Below the pieces are notes generated by a model. That model saw nothing but the letters and a program-made list of their open reading frames with translations, was not told where the DNA came from and did no database searches. DNA of 64,000 nt. Source: CAVPKN01 sp963832835 (GTDB taxonomy: Bacteria; Chlamydiota; Chlamydiia; Chlamydiales; JAAKFR01). Positions 51,265 to 59,330 of this stretch are shown here, piece after piece (the stretch's first letter is position 1; each line of letters starts with the position of its first letter). The stretch is taken from assembly GCA_963832835.1 (NCBI GenBank), contig CAWHVD010000001.1:2294001-2358000 (forward strand), written 5' to 3'. A program made the translations under genes and the position numbers.

Positions 51265-51422
51265 ATTTTGAACGGATAAGTACCCTTTACCCCTCAAACG
51301 CGAAGCTTAAGTTAGTACTGGGCAGCCTGAATGTAGTTACCTCAGTCACATATTTATTTTGCTTTTATTTATCAAATAAATGAAAATTGTACTATACTCA
51401 AAAAAATAATTCAAGAGGTTTT

Positions 51423-51725
51423 ATGACAGGTAATGATTTCCAAAAAAATTATTCAAAAATTATTGCAAAAGCATGGAGTAATCCTCAATTCAAGGAGCAA
51501 CTCCGAAAAGATCCCGAGGGCGTCTTAAAAGCCGAAGGGATTGAAATTCCTAAGGGTGTGAAATTAACCTTATGTGAGAACACTGATACACAGTTCTATT
51601 TTGTTTTGCCTAATAAGCCAGCTGGAGAGTTAACTGAAAAGCAATTGGAATCAGTGGCTGGTGGCGTATGTGCTTTCTCAGCTCATATTTGTGAACAAGG
51701 CTTGTGCAAATTTGATGGGAAATAA
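51423..51725 (+). CDS. NHLP-type peptide, candidate RiPP precursor
   Basis: A 100-residue protein. The leader resembles the nitrile-hydratase-alpha-like leader (NHLP) family: helical start, LRKDPEGVLKAEGIEIPKGV (28-45), QFYFVLPNKPAGELTEKQLE (57-76), then SVAGG (77-81), the usual leader cleavage site. The putative core GVCAFSAHICEQGLCKFDGK (from 81) has Cys at 83, 90 and 95 plus a Ser. NHLP leaders direct modification and double-glycine protease export. No cyclodehydratase, lanthionine synthase or peptidase-transporter is within the window, so it is an orphan here. AGAGG lies six bases before the ATG; the earlier frame start at 51387 has no SD. Confidence 0.82.
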   Translation: MTGNDFQKNYSKIIAKAWSNPQFKEQLRKDPEGVLKAEGIEIPKGVKLTLCENTDTQFYFVLPNKPAGELTEKQLESVAGGVCAFSAHICEQGLCKFDGK

Positions 51726-51726
51726 A

Positions 51727-51843
51727 GGTAACTATTCAGGTAATCCATCTTTTTGGTTAAAAGCCTCTCGGTGGTGACTATCCACTCCCAGCTTGGCAAA
51801 CTGGGCCTGCCTTAAGGATTTTGCTGGCTCGTGAATAGTCACA
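51727..51843. repeat. Repeat family 3, intergenic copy
   Basis: GTGACTAT (51774) and ATAGTCAC (51842) are inverted ends of a 69-bp core holding the palindrome CCCAG...CTGGG. Similarity to the 60468-60653 copy extends left through GCCTCTCGG and CCATCTTTTTGGTTAAAAG to about 51727. On the minus strand it is open and specifies VTIHEPAKSLRQ and HHREAFNQKDGLPE, the same peptide as the in-frame copy at 60468. Confidence 0.85.
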
Positions 51844-52016
51844 AATAAAGAAATCATAACCTTGAGGCAGAAACTAAATTTTACACAATATACAGCACGG
51901 CTTCGCTGGTAGGTTCTTAACAAAAAAGCATACTGTAGGCTTAACGATCACTGCAACTTATCAAAATACAAAAATAGTCTTGAAAAAATAGAGTTAAGGG
52001 GCGATGTTTCTTTGCC

Positions 52017-53033
52017 ATGGATCGATTGCTAAAGGCACTGAAGTGCCAAAATGAAGGCAGGCCCCCTATATGGCTGATGCGGCAAGCGGGCAGGTATATG
52101 CCTCAATACCGCAAGATCAAAGAGGGTAAGACCCTTTTGGGTATGTTTCATGATCCCGAGACGATTATTAAGGTGAGTTTACTGCCCATAGATTTGCTTC
52201 AAGTCGATGCGGCAATTTTATTCAGCGATATTTTAACTGTTTTGGATGGCTTAAATATCCGCTATGACTTTCAAGAAGGGGTAGGACCCATTGTTTTTGA
52301 TCCGCCCAGTTCCCTGTGTACCATCGAACCTCAAATTGCATATGCACATATCATCGAGTCGATCCGGGAGCTCAAAAAAACATTAAAAGTACCCCTTTTA
52401 GGCTTTGCAGGGGCACCTTTCACAATTGCAAGCTATATCATCGAAGGGAAAACGAGCCGTGATTTGCTAAAAACCAAGCAATGGCTTTTCCGTGAGCCTA
52501 CTAGCTTCATGCGCCTCATTGATCAGATTACCGAAGCTACAATTACCTATTTGAACTGCCAGATCGATGCGGGTGTAGAAGCTGTTCAACTCTTTGACTC
52601 CTGGGCTAATGCTGTAGGCATTGAAGAGATGCGTCAGGCATGTCTTAAGCCCATGGGTGCCATTGTGGAAGCTGTTAAAAAGCGAGGTATCCCCATCATT
52701 CTCTTTACTCGCGGCTCGTGCCTATTTGCTGAAGAGCTCGCTTCAATACATCCGTCTGCCATCAGTTTGGACTGGACTGGAGATCTTCTGCAAGTCCGGC
52801 ATCGCATCCCCTCGAACATCGCTTTGCAAGGAAATTTAGACCCCATGGTTCTTTTTGGTCCTCAGGAGCTGATCCGGCGTAAAACCGATACTCTCCTAGA
52901 AGGAATGGGAGATCACCCCGGGTATATTTTTAATCTGGGACATGGGATATTGCCCGAAACACCCTTTGAAAATGTCCAATTTTTGGTAGATCATGTCCGC
53001 AATCGACCTGACACTCTTATTGAAGCTGAATAA
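52017..53033 (+). CDS. hemE: Uroporphyrinogen decarboxylase
   Basis: Decarboxylates uroporphyrinogen III to coproporphyrinogen III. The 338 residues show PPIWLMRQAGRYMPQYRKIK, AAILFSDILTVLDGL, GFAGAPFTIASYIIEG, VEAVQLFDSWANAVG and FNLGHGILPETPFENV, all family signatures. The Arg-rich RQAGRYM and the Asp in FSDIL are substrate-contacting. It overlaps hemN by 41 bases and heads a hemE-hemN-hemG operon, as in Chlamydia CT747-CT745. Confidence 0.96.
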   Translation: MDRLLKALKCQNEGRPPIWLMRQAGRYMPQYRKIKEGKTLLGMFHDPETIIKVSLLPIDLLQVDAAILFSDILTVLDGLNIRYDFQEGVGPIVFDPPSSLCTIEPQIAYAHIIESIRELKKTLKVPLLGFAGAPFTIASYIIEGKTSRDLLKTKQWLFREPTSFMRLIDQITEATITYLNCQIDAGVEAVQLFDSWANAVGIEEMRQACLKPMGAIVEAVKKRGIPIILFTRGSCLFAEELASIHPSAISLDWTGDLLQVRHRIPSNIALQGNLDPMVLFGPQELIRRKTDTLLEGMGDHPGYIFNLGHGILPETPFENVQFLVDHVRNRPDTLIEAE

Positions 53034-54363
53034 GCCGGCTCCGCGCTACACCAGCTACCCTACAGCACCTGAATGGGGACCGCTGTCTGCAGAAACTTAC
53101 AGAGAAAAACTGCAAGCACTCAAAGCAGCTCAGCTCCCCTTGTCCCTCTATTTTCATATCCCCTTCTGCAAGACAATGTGCCTCTACTGTGGCTGCTCAG
53201 TAGTTTTAAACCGCAAGAGAGAAAATGAAGAGCTCTATGTCGATTATCTTTGCAAAGAAATCGATTTAGTCACAGCTCATTTAGGTATGGGGCAACAAGC
53301 AAGGCAGATACATTTTGGAGGAGGAACCCCTACCAAACTCTCCATCCCCCAGTTTGCCCGGCTTTATGCCAAAATTCAGTCCTCTTTTGCAATCGATTAC
53401 ACAGGTGAAGTAGCCATCGAAATCGACCCTCGAACGGTGCTTGAAGACGAGGGTGAGAAGCTACGCTTTTTAAGTTCTTTAGGTTTTAACCGCGTCAGCT
53501 TCGGCGTACAGGATACCGATCCCCGTGTTCAAGAAGCTGTCAAAAGAAGGCAAAGTCTCGAGATGACCCAGAAAACCTACGCACATGCCCGTGCGCTTGG
53601 ATTCAAAGGGATCAATATCGATCTGATCTATGGGCTCCCCTATCAATCTTGTGAAACCTTCGCTACCACTGTGGAACATATCTTGGAGATGCGCCCCGAC
53701 CGGATCTCCCTTTTTTCCTATGCGAAAGTACCCTGGCTTAAACCACACCAGAAGGCTATCCCTGATGCTACACTGCCTTCTGTGGAAGAGAAATTTCGGA
53801 TCTATGAACACGCACGCAATCGTTTTGTGCAGGAGGGTTATGTCGCAATCGGCATGGACCACTTCTCTCTAGCAGAGGATGCAATCGCTCTTGCCTACCA
53901 CACTAAAACGCTACAGCGTAACTTTCAGGGGTATTCACTCAAAATGGCCCAAAACATGCTCAGTTTTGGTGCGAGCTCCATTGGGTATGCGCAAGACACC
54001 TATGTGCAAAATCTCAAAGAACTGCCCGCCTACTACGCCGCCCTAGACGCCAATCAACTACCTATCCATCGTGGAAAAATTCTTTCCGATGAAGATCACT
54101 TGCGCAAATGGGTGATTCACACTTTGATGTGCGACTTCGAGCTCGACAAGCGTGTGTTTCATCAACGATTCAATACAGAGTTTGATGTTCATTTTAAAGA
54201 TGCCCCCTTAGAACCATTGAAAAGGGATGGTTTAATTGTGAATAACGCTGAAAAAATTGTGGTGACGGAGTTGGGCGAACTATTTGTCCGTGTGGTGGCG
54301 ATGGCTTTTGATGCTTATGCAAACAAACCCTCTGAAAAACCCAAATTCTCCCTCTCTGTTTAA
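52993..54363 (+). CDS. hemN: Oxygen-independent coproporphyrinogen III oxidase (radical SAM)
   Basis: Oxidatively decarboxylates coproporphyrinogen III using SAM. The radical-SAM cluster motif is CKTMCLYCGCSV (Cys59, Cys63, Cys66, plus Cys68), the form specific to HemN. RYTSYPTAPEW near the N-terminus, HFGGGTPTKLS, IEIDPRTV, FGVQDTDPRVQ and INIDLIYGLPYQ follow. 456 residues is normal. It overlaps the hemE 3' end by 41 bases and is followed by hemG 9 bases on. Confidence 0.96.
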   Translation: MSAIDLTLLLKLNKPAPRYTSYPTAPEWGPLSAETYREKLQALKAAQLPLSLYFHIPFCKTMCLYCGCSVVLNRKRENEELYVDYLCKEIDLVTAHLGMGQQARQIHFGGGTPTKLSIPQFARLYAKIQSSFAIDYTGEVAIEIDPRTVLEDEGEKLRFLSSLGFNRVSFGVQDTDPRVQEAVKRRQSLEMTQKTYAHARALGFKGINIDLIYGLPYQSCETFATTVEHILEMRPDRISLFSYAKVPWLKPHQKAIPDATLPSVEEKFRIYEHARNRFVQEGYVAIGMDHFSLAEDAIALAYHTKTLQRNFQGYSLKMAQNMLSFGASSIGYAQDTYVQNLKELPAYYAALDANQLPIHRGKILSDEDHLRKWVIHTLMCDFELDKRVFHQRFNTEFDVHFKDAPLEPLKRDGLIVNNAEKIVVTELGELFVRVVAMAFDAYANKPSEKPKFSLSV

Positions 54364-54372
54364 ATTTAAAAT

Positions 54373-55602
54373 ATGAGAAAGATGATGAAAAAGGTAGTGG
54401 TGTTGGGAGCTGGGATCTCGGGGCTCTCTGTAGGTTGGTTTTTGAAGCAGAAGTGGGGCGATCAAATCGATTTGACCATCCTAGAAAAAAGCGAAAGGGC
54501 AGGCGGATGGATCCGTACTTTGCGGGATGGGGAATTCCTTTTTGAGGCAGGGCCTCGGGGATTCTGTCCAAGGGGAAAAGGAGAGGCCACACTAGAGCTC
54601 GTGAAGGCTTTGGGGCTAGAAGAGGCTCTCATCCCCTCAAGCAAAGATTCTAAAAAGCGCTACATCTATCTCAATGGCAAGCTCCAGCAATTCGGGTTTG
54701 GCTTTTTGCTTAAACAAGGAATGCTTGGGGCTGTGCTACACGATCTTTTGACTTCAAAAACACACGAAGAGGACGAATCCATCGAAGACTTTGTGGGCCG
54801 TAGATTCAATCGAGCTTTGGCACAGACCGTCATGGATCCTCTGACAAAGGGAATTTTTGGAGGAGATGTAGGCGCTCTTTCCATGCGTAGTTGCTTCCCC
54901 TCTATATGGAAGCTCGAGCAGGAGCATGGCTCGGTCATCCGAGGGATATTGAAGGCTCGAAAAAAGAAAAAGAAAAGGAAAGTATTTAGTTACACATTTC
55001 ACGACGGAATGGAGGCCTTGACGCAAGGTTTGGCAGGCGCGCTTAAAAAGGAATTAAAGCTGGGTCAAACGGTCCATTCCTTGGAAGAAATTCAAGCGGA
55101 CAGGGTCATCTCGACTCTACCGATGCGTGCTTTGGCGCCTCTGCTTGGGCTCGAAGATCCTTGCACCTACGCGACCCTCTCGCTTGTCCACCTAGGTTGG
55201 CATAGGAGCGTGCTGCCCAAAAGGGGGTATGGGTTTTTAGTCCCCTCAATAGAAAAAGGAGAAATTTTGGGAATGACATGGGACTCTGAGGTCTTTCCCA
55301 AAAATTTCCAAACCCGAATCTGTGTGATGATCAGCGGAAATGGACCTGAGCCGGAATTAGCAATGCGTGCTTTACGCAGCCTTAAGAAGTATGTAGGGAT
55401 TGAAACTCCTCCCGATGTGCAAAAAGTGACAATTGCTGAGCATGCGATTCCTCAGTATACTGTGGGCCATGAACAGAGAATGGAAATTTTTAAAAGAACG
55501 CTTCCGGTGCATGTGAGAGCTATCGGCACAAGCTTTTCTGGGCCAGGAGTCAACGATTCGATTTTTACGGCTCGCTGCTGCGCACAGGATTTGTCTTTTT
55601 AA
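54373..55602 (+). CDS. hemG: Protoporphyrinogen oxidase (HemY-type flavoenzyme)
   Basis: Oxidises protoporphyrinogen IX to protoporphyrin IX with FAD. The dinucleotide-binding motif is VVVLGAGISGLSVGWFLKQ at the N-terminus, then EKSERAGGWIRT and FEAGPRGFCPRG. IGTSFSGPGVNDSI near the end is the C-terminal FAD signature. 409 residues. Although C. trachomatis annotation calls it hemG, the fold is that of oxygen-dependent HemY/HemG2. Start at 54373, or 54385 (MKKVVVLGAG). Its 3' end overlaps the MFS gene by 38 bases tail to tail. Confidence 0.92.
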   Translation: MRKMMKKVVVLGAGISGLSVGWFLKQKWGDQIDLTILEKSERAGGWIRTLRDGEFLFEAGPRGFCPRGKGEATLELVKALGLEEALIPSSKDSKKRYIYLNGKLQQFGFGFLLKQGMLGAVLHDLLTSKTHEEDESIEDFVGRRFNRALAQTVMDPLTKGIFGGDVGALSMRSCFPSIWKLEQEHGSVIRGILKARKKKKKRKVFSYTFHDGMEALTQGLAGALKKELKLGQTVHSLEEIQADRVISTLPMRALAPLLGLEDPCTYATLSLVHLGWHRSVLPKRGYGFLVPSIEKGEILGMTWDSEVFPKNFQTRICVMISGNGPEPELAMRALRSLKKYVGIETPPDVQKVTIAEHAIPQYTVGHEQRMEIFKRTLPVHVRAIGTSFSGPGVNDSIFTARCCAQDLSF

Positions 55603-56944
55603 TGATGAGAAAGACAACACAAAAACCGATACAAGCAAGGACACCCGCGAGCATAGAGATGGCCGAGAAGCCTTCGACATGGGAATTAGAAGCCTTCACC
55701 GTGCCCAAATAGAGAGCCGTCATCAGTGCTATGCCTATGGTCGAGGCAATTTGTCTAGTTGCAGTAGAAATTCCAGCAGCGGCACCTAATTTTTCTGGGT
55801 CAACTTGCGAAAGGGCCAATGCCACGGTGGGGGACATGATCAGCGGAAGGCTGACGCCAAACCCCAGAAGTCCAGGTAGTAAAATGAGTATTTGTTTGGA
55901 ATGGGCCGTAAAAAGAAGCCAAAAAAGTGCGAAGACTAGGATGCTAAATCCCAAAAGCAAAGGTAAGCGCGGTCCACAGCGATCAGCAAAGTAACCACCT
56001 AAGGGGGCCATCAAGAATATGGGGAAAGCAGCCACAAAAATGAGTAAGCCTGTTTCAGAGGGAGAATAACCAAGCTGTTCTTGAAAATAGATCGCCCACA
56101 AAACCGTAACCATCACGATGATCTGTGTAATGAACATCGAGATATTAGCAACTGTGAACAACCGATTCTGAAAGAACCGAAAATCGATGATGGGATGATT
56201 TTCACGCAACGAGAGCCACACAAACAATGCAAAAAATACAGGGCTTACCAGAAGTAGGGACAAGATCAAAGGAGAGGTCCACCCCCAAGAATTTGCCTGC
56301 ATGAGTCCCATGACGAGCGAAACGACTGCCGCAAACATGATGAACGTTCCCAGAAAATGAAAACTCTCTTGCTTGCGTTCACCGGGTTTGAGCATGAGTC
56401 TTGCCATAATAATGCCGAAGATGACGATAGGGATATTCATCCAGAAAATGCTGCGCCAACTGATGTATTGAGTCAAAAAACCGCCGAGTGCTGGCCCCAG
56501 AACCAAAAAGATACCACTGATACCCGTATTGATCCCAATGGCTCTCGCCCTCTCACCATCGGGGAAAGTAGAGATCAACAAAGCACTAGTCGAGGGAATA
56601 GTCAGTGCTCCTCCCATACCCTGGACAATGCGCGCGATGATGAGCAACCATTGCGTATGCGAGGCAGCTCCAATTAGTGATCCAATCCCAAAAATACTGA
56701 GTCCCCAGATAAAGAGGGAGCGCTTACCAAAAAGGTCGCAAAGCCTACCTCCGACAAGCAAAAGAGCCGTCAAACTCAAGAGATAGGCATTTACAATCCA
56801 AACGAGTCCGACTGGGTCAAAAAGCAAATCCTTTTGGATCGAAGGAAGCGCAACAGGGATAACCGTCGTATCCAGAAAAACCAATGAAGTACCACTGGTG
56901 GTCACCAAAAAGATCCACCATTTGCTCAATCTTGTCAGGTTCAT
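55565..56944 (-). CDS. MFS multidrug exporter, DHA2 (EmrB/QacA) type
   Basis: A 459-residue membrane protein with about 14 helices. FLDTTVIPVALPSIQKDL in TM1, LVWIVNAYLLSLTALLLVGG, GRLCDLFGKRSLFIWG (motif A) and RIVQGMGGALTIPSTSALL (motif B), with GINTGISGIFLVLGPALGGF (motif C), are classic for proton-driven drug antiporters. Substrate unknown. The ATG overlaps the nadE stop as ATGA, and the 3' end overlaps hemG by 38 bases, so the gene is packed against the heme operon. Confidence 0.9.
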   Translation of the reverse strand: MNLTRLSKWWIFLVTTSGTSLVFLDTTVIPVALPSIQKDLLFDPVGLVWIVNAYLLSLTALLLVGGRLCDLFGKRSLFIWGLSIFGIGSLIGAASHTQWLLIIARIVQGMGGALTIPSTSALLISTFPDGERARAIGINTGISGIFLVLGPALGGFLTQYISWRSIFWMNIPIVIFGIIMARLMLKPGERKQESFHFLGTFIMFAAVVSLVMGLMQANSWGWTSPLILSLLLVSPVFFALFVWLSLRENHPIIDFRFFQNRLFTVANISMFITQIIVMVTVLWAIYFQEQLGYSPSETGLLIFVAAFPIFLMAPLGGYFADRCGPRLPLLLGFSILVFALFWLLFTAHSKQILILLPGLLGFGVSLPLIMSPTVALALSQVDPEKLGAAAGISTATRQIASTIGIALMTALYLGTVKASNSHVEGFSAISMLAGVLACIGFCVVFLIIKKTNPVRSSEP

Positions 56945-58581
56945 TTCATATTCCAGTGTTGCACAATCGGAAACCGGCGTCCCACAGAAAACGCCTTTTT
57001 AGTGACTCGCAAGCAGGGTGGAGCCTGCCTGCGCTTATACTCGCTCATGTGAATTTTGCGCACCAGTTCTTTAACCTGATCGAGAGAAACATGGTGCCTC
57101 TCAGCGATTTGCTCTGGAGAGAGATGCTCTTCCACATAGCCTTGCAAGACTTTGTCAACTAATGGATAGGGAGGTAATGAGTCGGAATCTTTTTGATTGG
57201 GCCGCAGTTCCGCTGAAGGCGGACGCTCGATGATCTCTATCGGAATAATTTCTTTTGATCGATTGATGTAGCGGCAAAGAGCATAGACCTGCTGCTTTGT
57301 CACATCCCCCAGCACTCCCAATCCACCGCACATATCTCCATAGAGGGTCATATAACCCATGGCCATTTCACTTTTATTACCTGTGCTGAGTAGCAAATAG
57401 CCGAATTTATTGGAAAATGCCATGAGAAGAGTCCCTCGAATGCGTGCCTGAAGATTCTCTTCTGTCACATCAGCTGCTTTACCTTGAAAACTAGGCGCTA
57501 AGGTTTCTAAAAAGGCAGCAAAGGGCTTCTCAATCGATAATTCTTGAAGGGCGATTCCGAGCGTGTTAGCTAATGTACGGGCGTCTGTAAGGCCTCCCTC
57601 AGAAGAAAAGCGAGAGGGAAGGGCAAGTACTAGCACATTTTCTTTCCCCAGAGCTTCCACGGCGAGCACTGCCACTAATGCTGAGTCAATGCCTCCAGAG
57701 AGCCCCAGGCAGGCCTTTTTCCAACCGCTTTTACAAAAATAGTCGCGCACACCTAAGACTAAGGCTTGGAAGAGCTCCTCAATAGGTTTTGGCGAGATAG
57801 CCAGTGGTTTGTGTTTTTGGTCAATGTCAACCACCAACAGATCTTCTTCAAATCCCTTGGCTTTACTGACAAGATGGCCGTGCTCATCGATACAGAGGCT
57901 ATTGCCATCAAAAATCAAGCTGTCGTTACCCCCTACCTGATTGCAATATAGAATAGGGCAGTTCAACGTTTTGGCAACGGATCTGCATACATGTAACCGC
58001 TTATCGAAGCGCATCATATGATAAGGGGAGGCCGAGAGATTAATTAGTAATTCAGGTTTCTGTGATATTAATTCTAAAACAGGATCTCGCCTATAGGTTG
58101 CATGTTCAACAGCACTTGCATGCTGCCAAATATCTTCACAAATCGTCACGGCGATTGCCCTACCCCCGATGTCCCAAGTATTGATATGGCTGCCCGGCTC
58201 AAAATAGCGCCGTTCAGAAAAGACATCATAATCAGGTAGCAGCATCTTATCTTGAAACCCAATCAGCTCGCCATTTTCTATCAGTGCAGCCGAGTTATAA
58301 AGCTTTTTTTCCCCACCATCCGGGTTTTCTCGTACACAGCCGACGATGACAGTCATTCCCTGAGAAGCGGATATAATCTTTTTAAGGACTTCGGTAACAG
58401 CGTTGATAAAACTGGGAAGGAACAATAGATCTTCTGGCGGATAGCCGGTCACGCACATCTCGGGGAAGAGGACAATCCTTGCTCCCTTTTGGCGAGCTTG
58501 ATCGATCATCCTCACAATCTTTTTGCAATTCTCATCGAGCGCGCCAATGGTAGGATTCATCTGGGCTAAAGCTATTTTCAA
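56941..58581 (-). CDS. nadE: Glutamine-dependent NAD+ synthetase
   Basis: Converts deamido-NAD to NAD using glutamine. The N-terminal nitrilase-type amidase has VLFPEMCVTGYPPEDLL (Glu41), QDKMLLPDYDVFSERRYFEP (Lys) and AVTICEDIWQ (Cys). The C-terminal ATP pyrophosphatase has CLGLSGGIDSALVAVLAVEA and LLSTGNKSEMAMGYMTLYGD. 546 residues fits the two-domain form. The start is TTG at 58581 with AGGGTG upstream. MFS transporter follows with a 4-base overlap. Confidence 0.95.
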   Translation of the reverse strand: MKIALAQMNPTIGALDENCKKIVRMIDQARQKGARIVLFPEMCVTGYPPEDLLFLPSFINAVTEVLKKIISASQGMTVIVGCVRENPDGGEKKLYNSAALIENGELIGFQDKMLLPDYDVFSERRYFEPGSHINTWDIGGRAIAVTICEDIWQHASAVEHATYRRDPVLELISQKPELLINLSASPYHMMRFDKRLHVCRSVAKTLNCPILYCNQVGGNDSLIFDGNSLCIDEHGHLVSKAKGFEEDLLVVDIDQKHKPLAISPKPIEELFQALVLGVRDYFCKSGWKKACLGLSGGIDSALVAVLAVEALGKENVLVLALPSRFSSEGGLTDARTLANTLGIALQELSIEKPFAAFLETLAPSFQGKAADVTEENLQARIRGTLLMAFSNKFGYLLLSTGNKSEMAMGYMTLYGDMCGGLGVLGDVTKQQVYALCRYINRSKEIIPIEIIERPPSAELRPNQKDSDSLPPYPLVDKVLQGYVEEHLSPEQIAERHHVSLDQVKELVRKIHMSEYKRRQAPPCLRVTKKAFSVGRRFPIVQHWNMK

Positions 58582-58671
58582 ATTTATTCACCCTAATATT
58601 ATATTGAAGATCTTATGCCGGATTGTATTTTAAAATTCATCTCTTTATCCTTTTTGAAATATGAGGTGCCT

Positions 58672-59118
58672 ATGTCTATTCCTGAAGGGTTTGCTTCCCG
58701 GAACTGCTTTTGTCTTTGGTCCACAGATACACAAGTAGATAGGGTTATCAAGGATAACCATAAGACCTACTTGCATCCCTTATGGGAATCCGATCATTTC
58801 TATGTCGATACCCTTGAACCAGAAGGGTTAAAACAATTTTCTGTCTGCCGAGTCCTTTGGTCCCTAGCGTCTTATCCCGTAGGCATGGTGGGTTATCTAT
58901 TCGACACTATCATCAAAGTGATTTTACTCGTTGGAAACCTCTTGATGTTTCTAGTATCCCTGCTCAGCTGCAACTCAAGTTGGCGAGATACTCGGTGTCT
59001 CATCTTCTTAGACACCTTAGCAGCCGTAGGAATTAGCCTCATCGGGACAATCATGCCTCCCCTTGCTTACCGACTCGATCGTATAACCCGCGAAGCCATG
59101 CTTGAGTGGACTCCCTAA
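58672..59118 (+). CDS. Small membrane protein of unknown function
   Basis: 148 residues, no family recognised. The first 70 are soluble (IPEGFASRNCFCLWSTDTQV). Two hydrophobic stretches follow: a long one, PVGMVGYLFDTIIKVILLVG continuing to about residue 113, and LIFLDTLAAVGISLIGTIMP near the C-terminus. Two close hydrophobic lobes could be Inc-like. The ATG at 58672 with GAGG upstream is better than 58615. No gene is seen in 59119-59330. Confidence 0.65.
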   Translation: MSIPEGFASRNCFCLWSTDTQVDRVIKDNHKTYLHPLWESDHFYVDTLEPEGLKQFSVCRVLWSLASYPVGMVGYLFDTIIKVILLVGNLLMFLVSLLSCNSSWRDTRCLIFLDTLAAVGISLIGTIMPPLAYRLDRITREAMLEWTP

Positions 59119-59330
59119 CAAACTCGCAATTCATCACATAAACATAATTTATAATTTCAAAGTTCCTCTAGAATGCCTTGTTCACGCAGAATTGCTTCTT
59201 CAAATCTCGACAGAAACAACTGGACCAAAATTATTCTTGACATCATACTCGATTCAATTTTCAAAAATTTCTCTAGAGGGAGTTATGCAATTGCCTCTTT
59301 AGCTAATCGTTTTAAAAACCAGGAATTCCC

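Noticed and set aside
51423..51725. Genuine nitrile hydratase alpha subunit
   Set aside because: Only 100 residues with a GG site and Cys core; the metal-binding active-site segment of the enzyme is not present.
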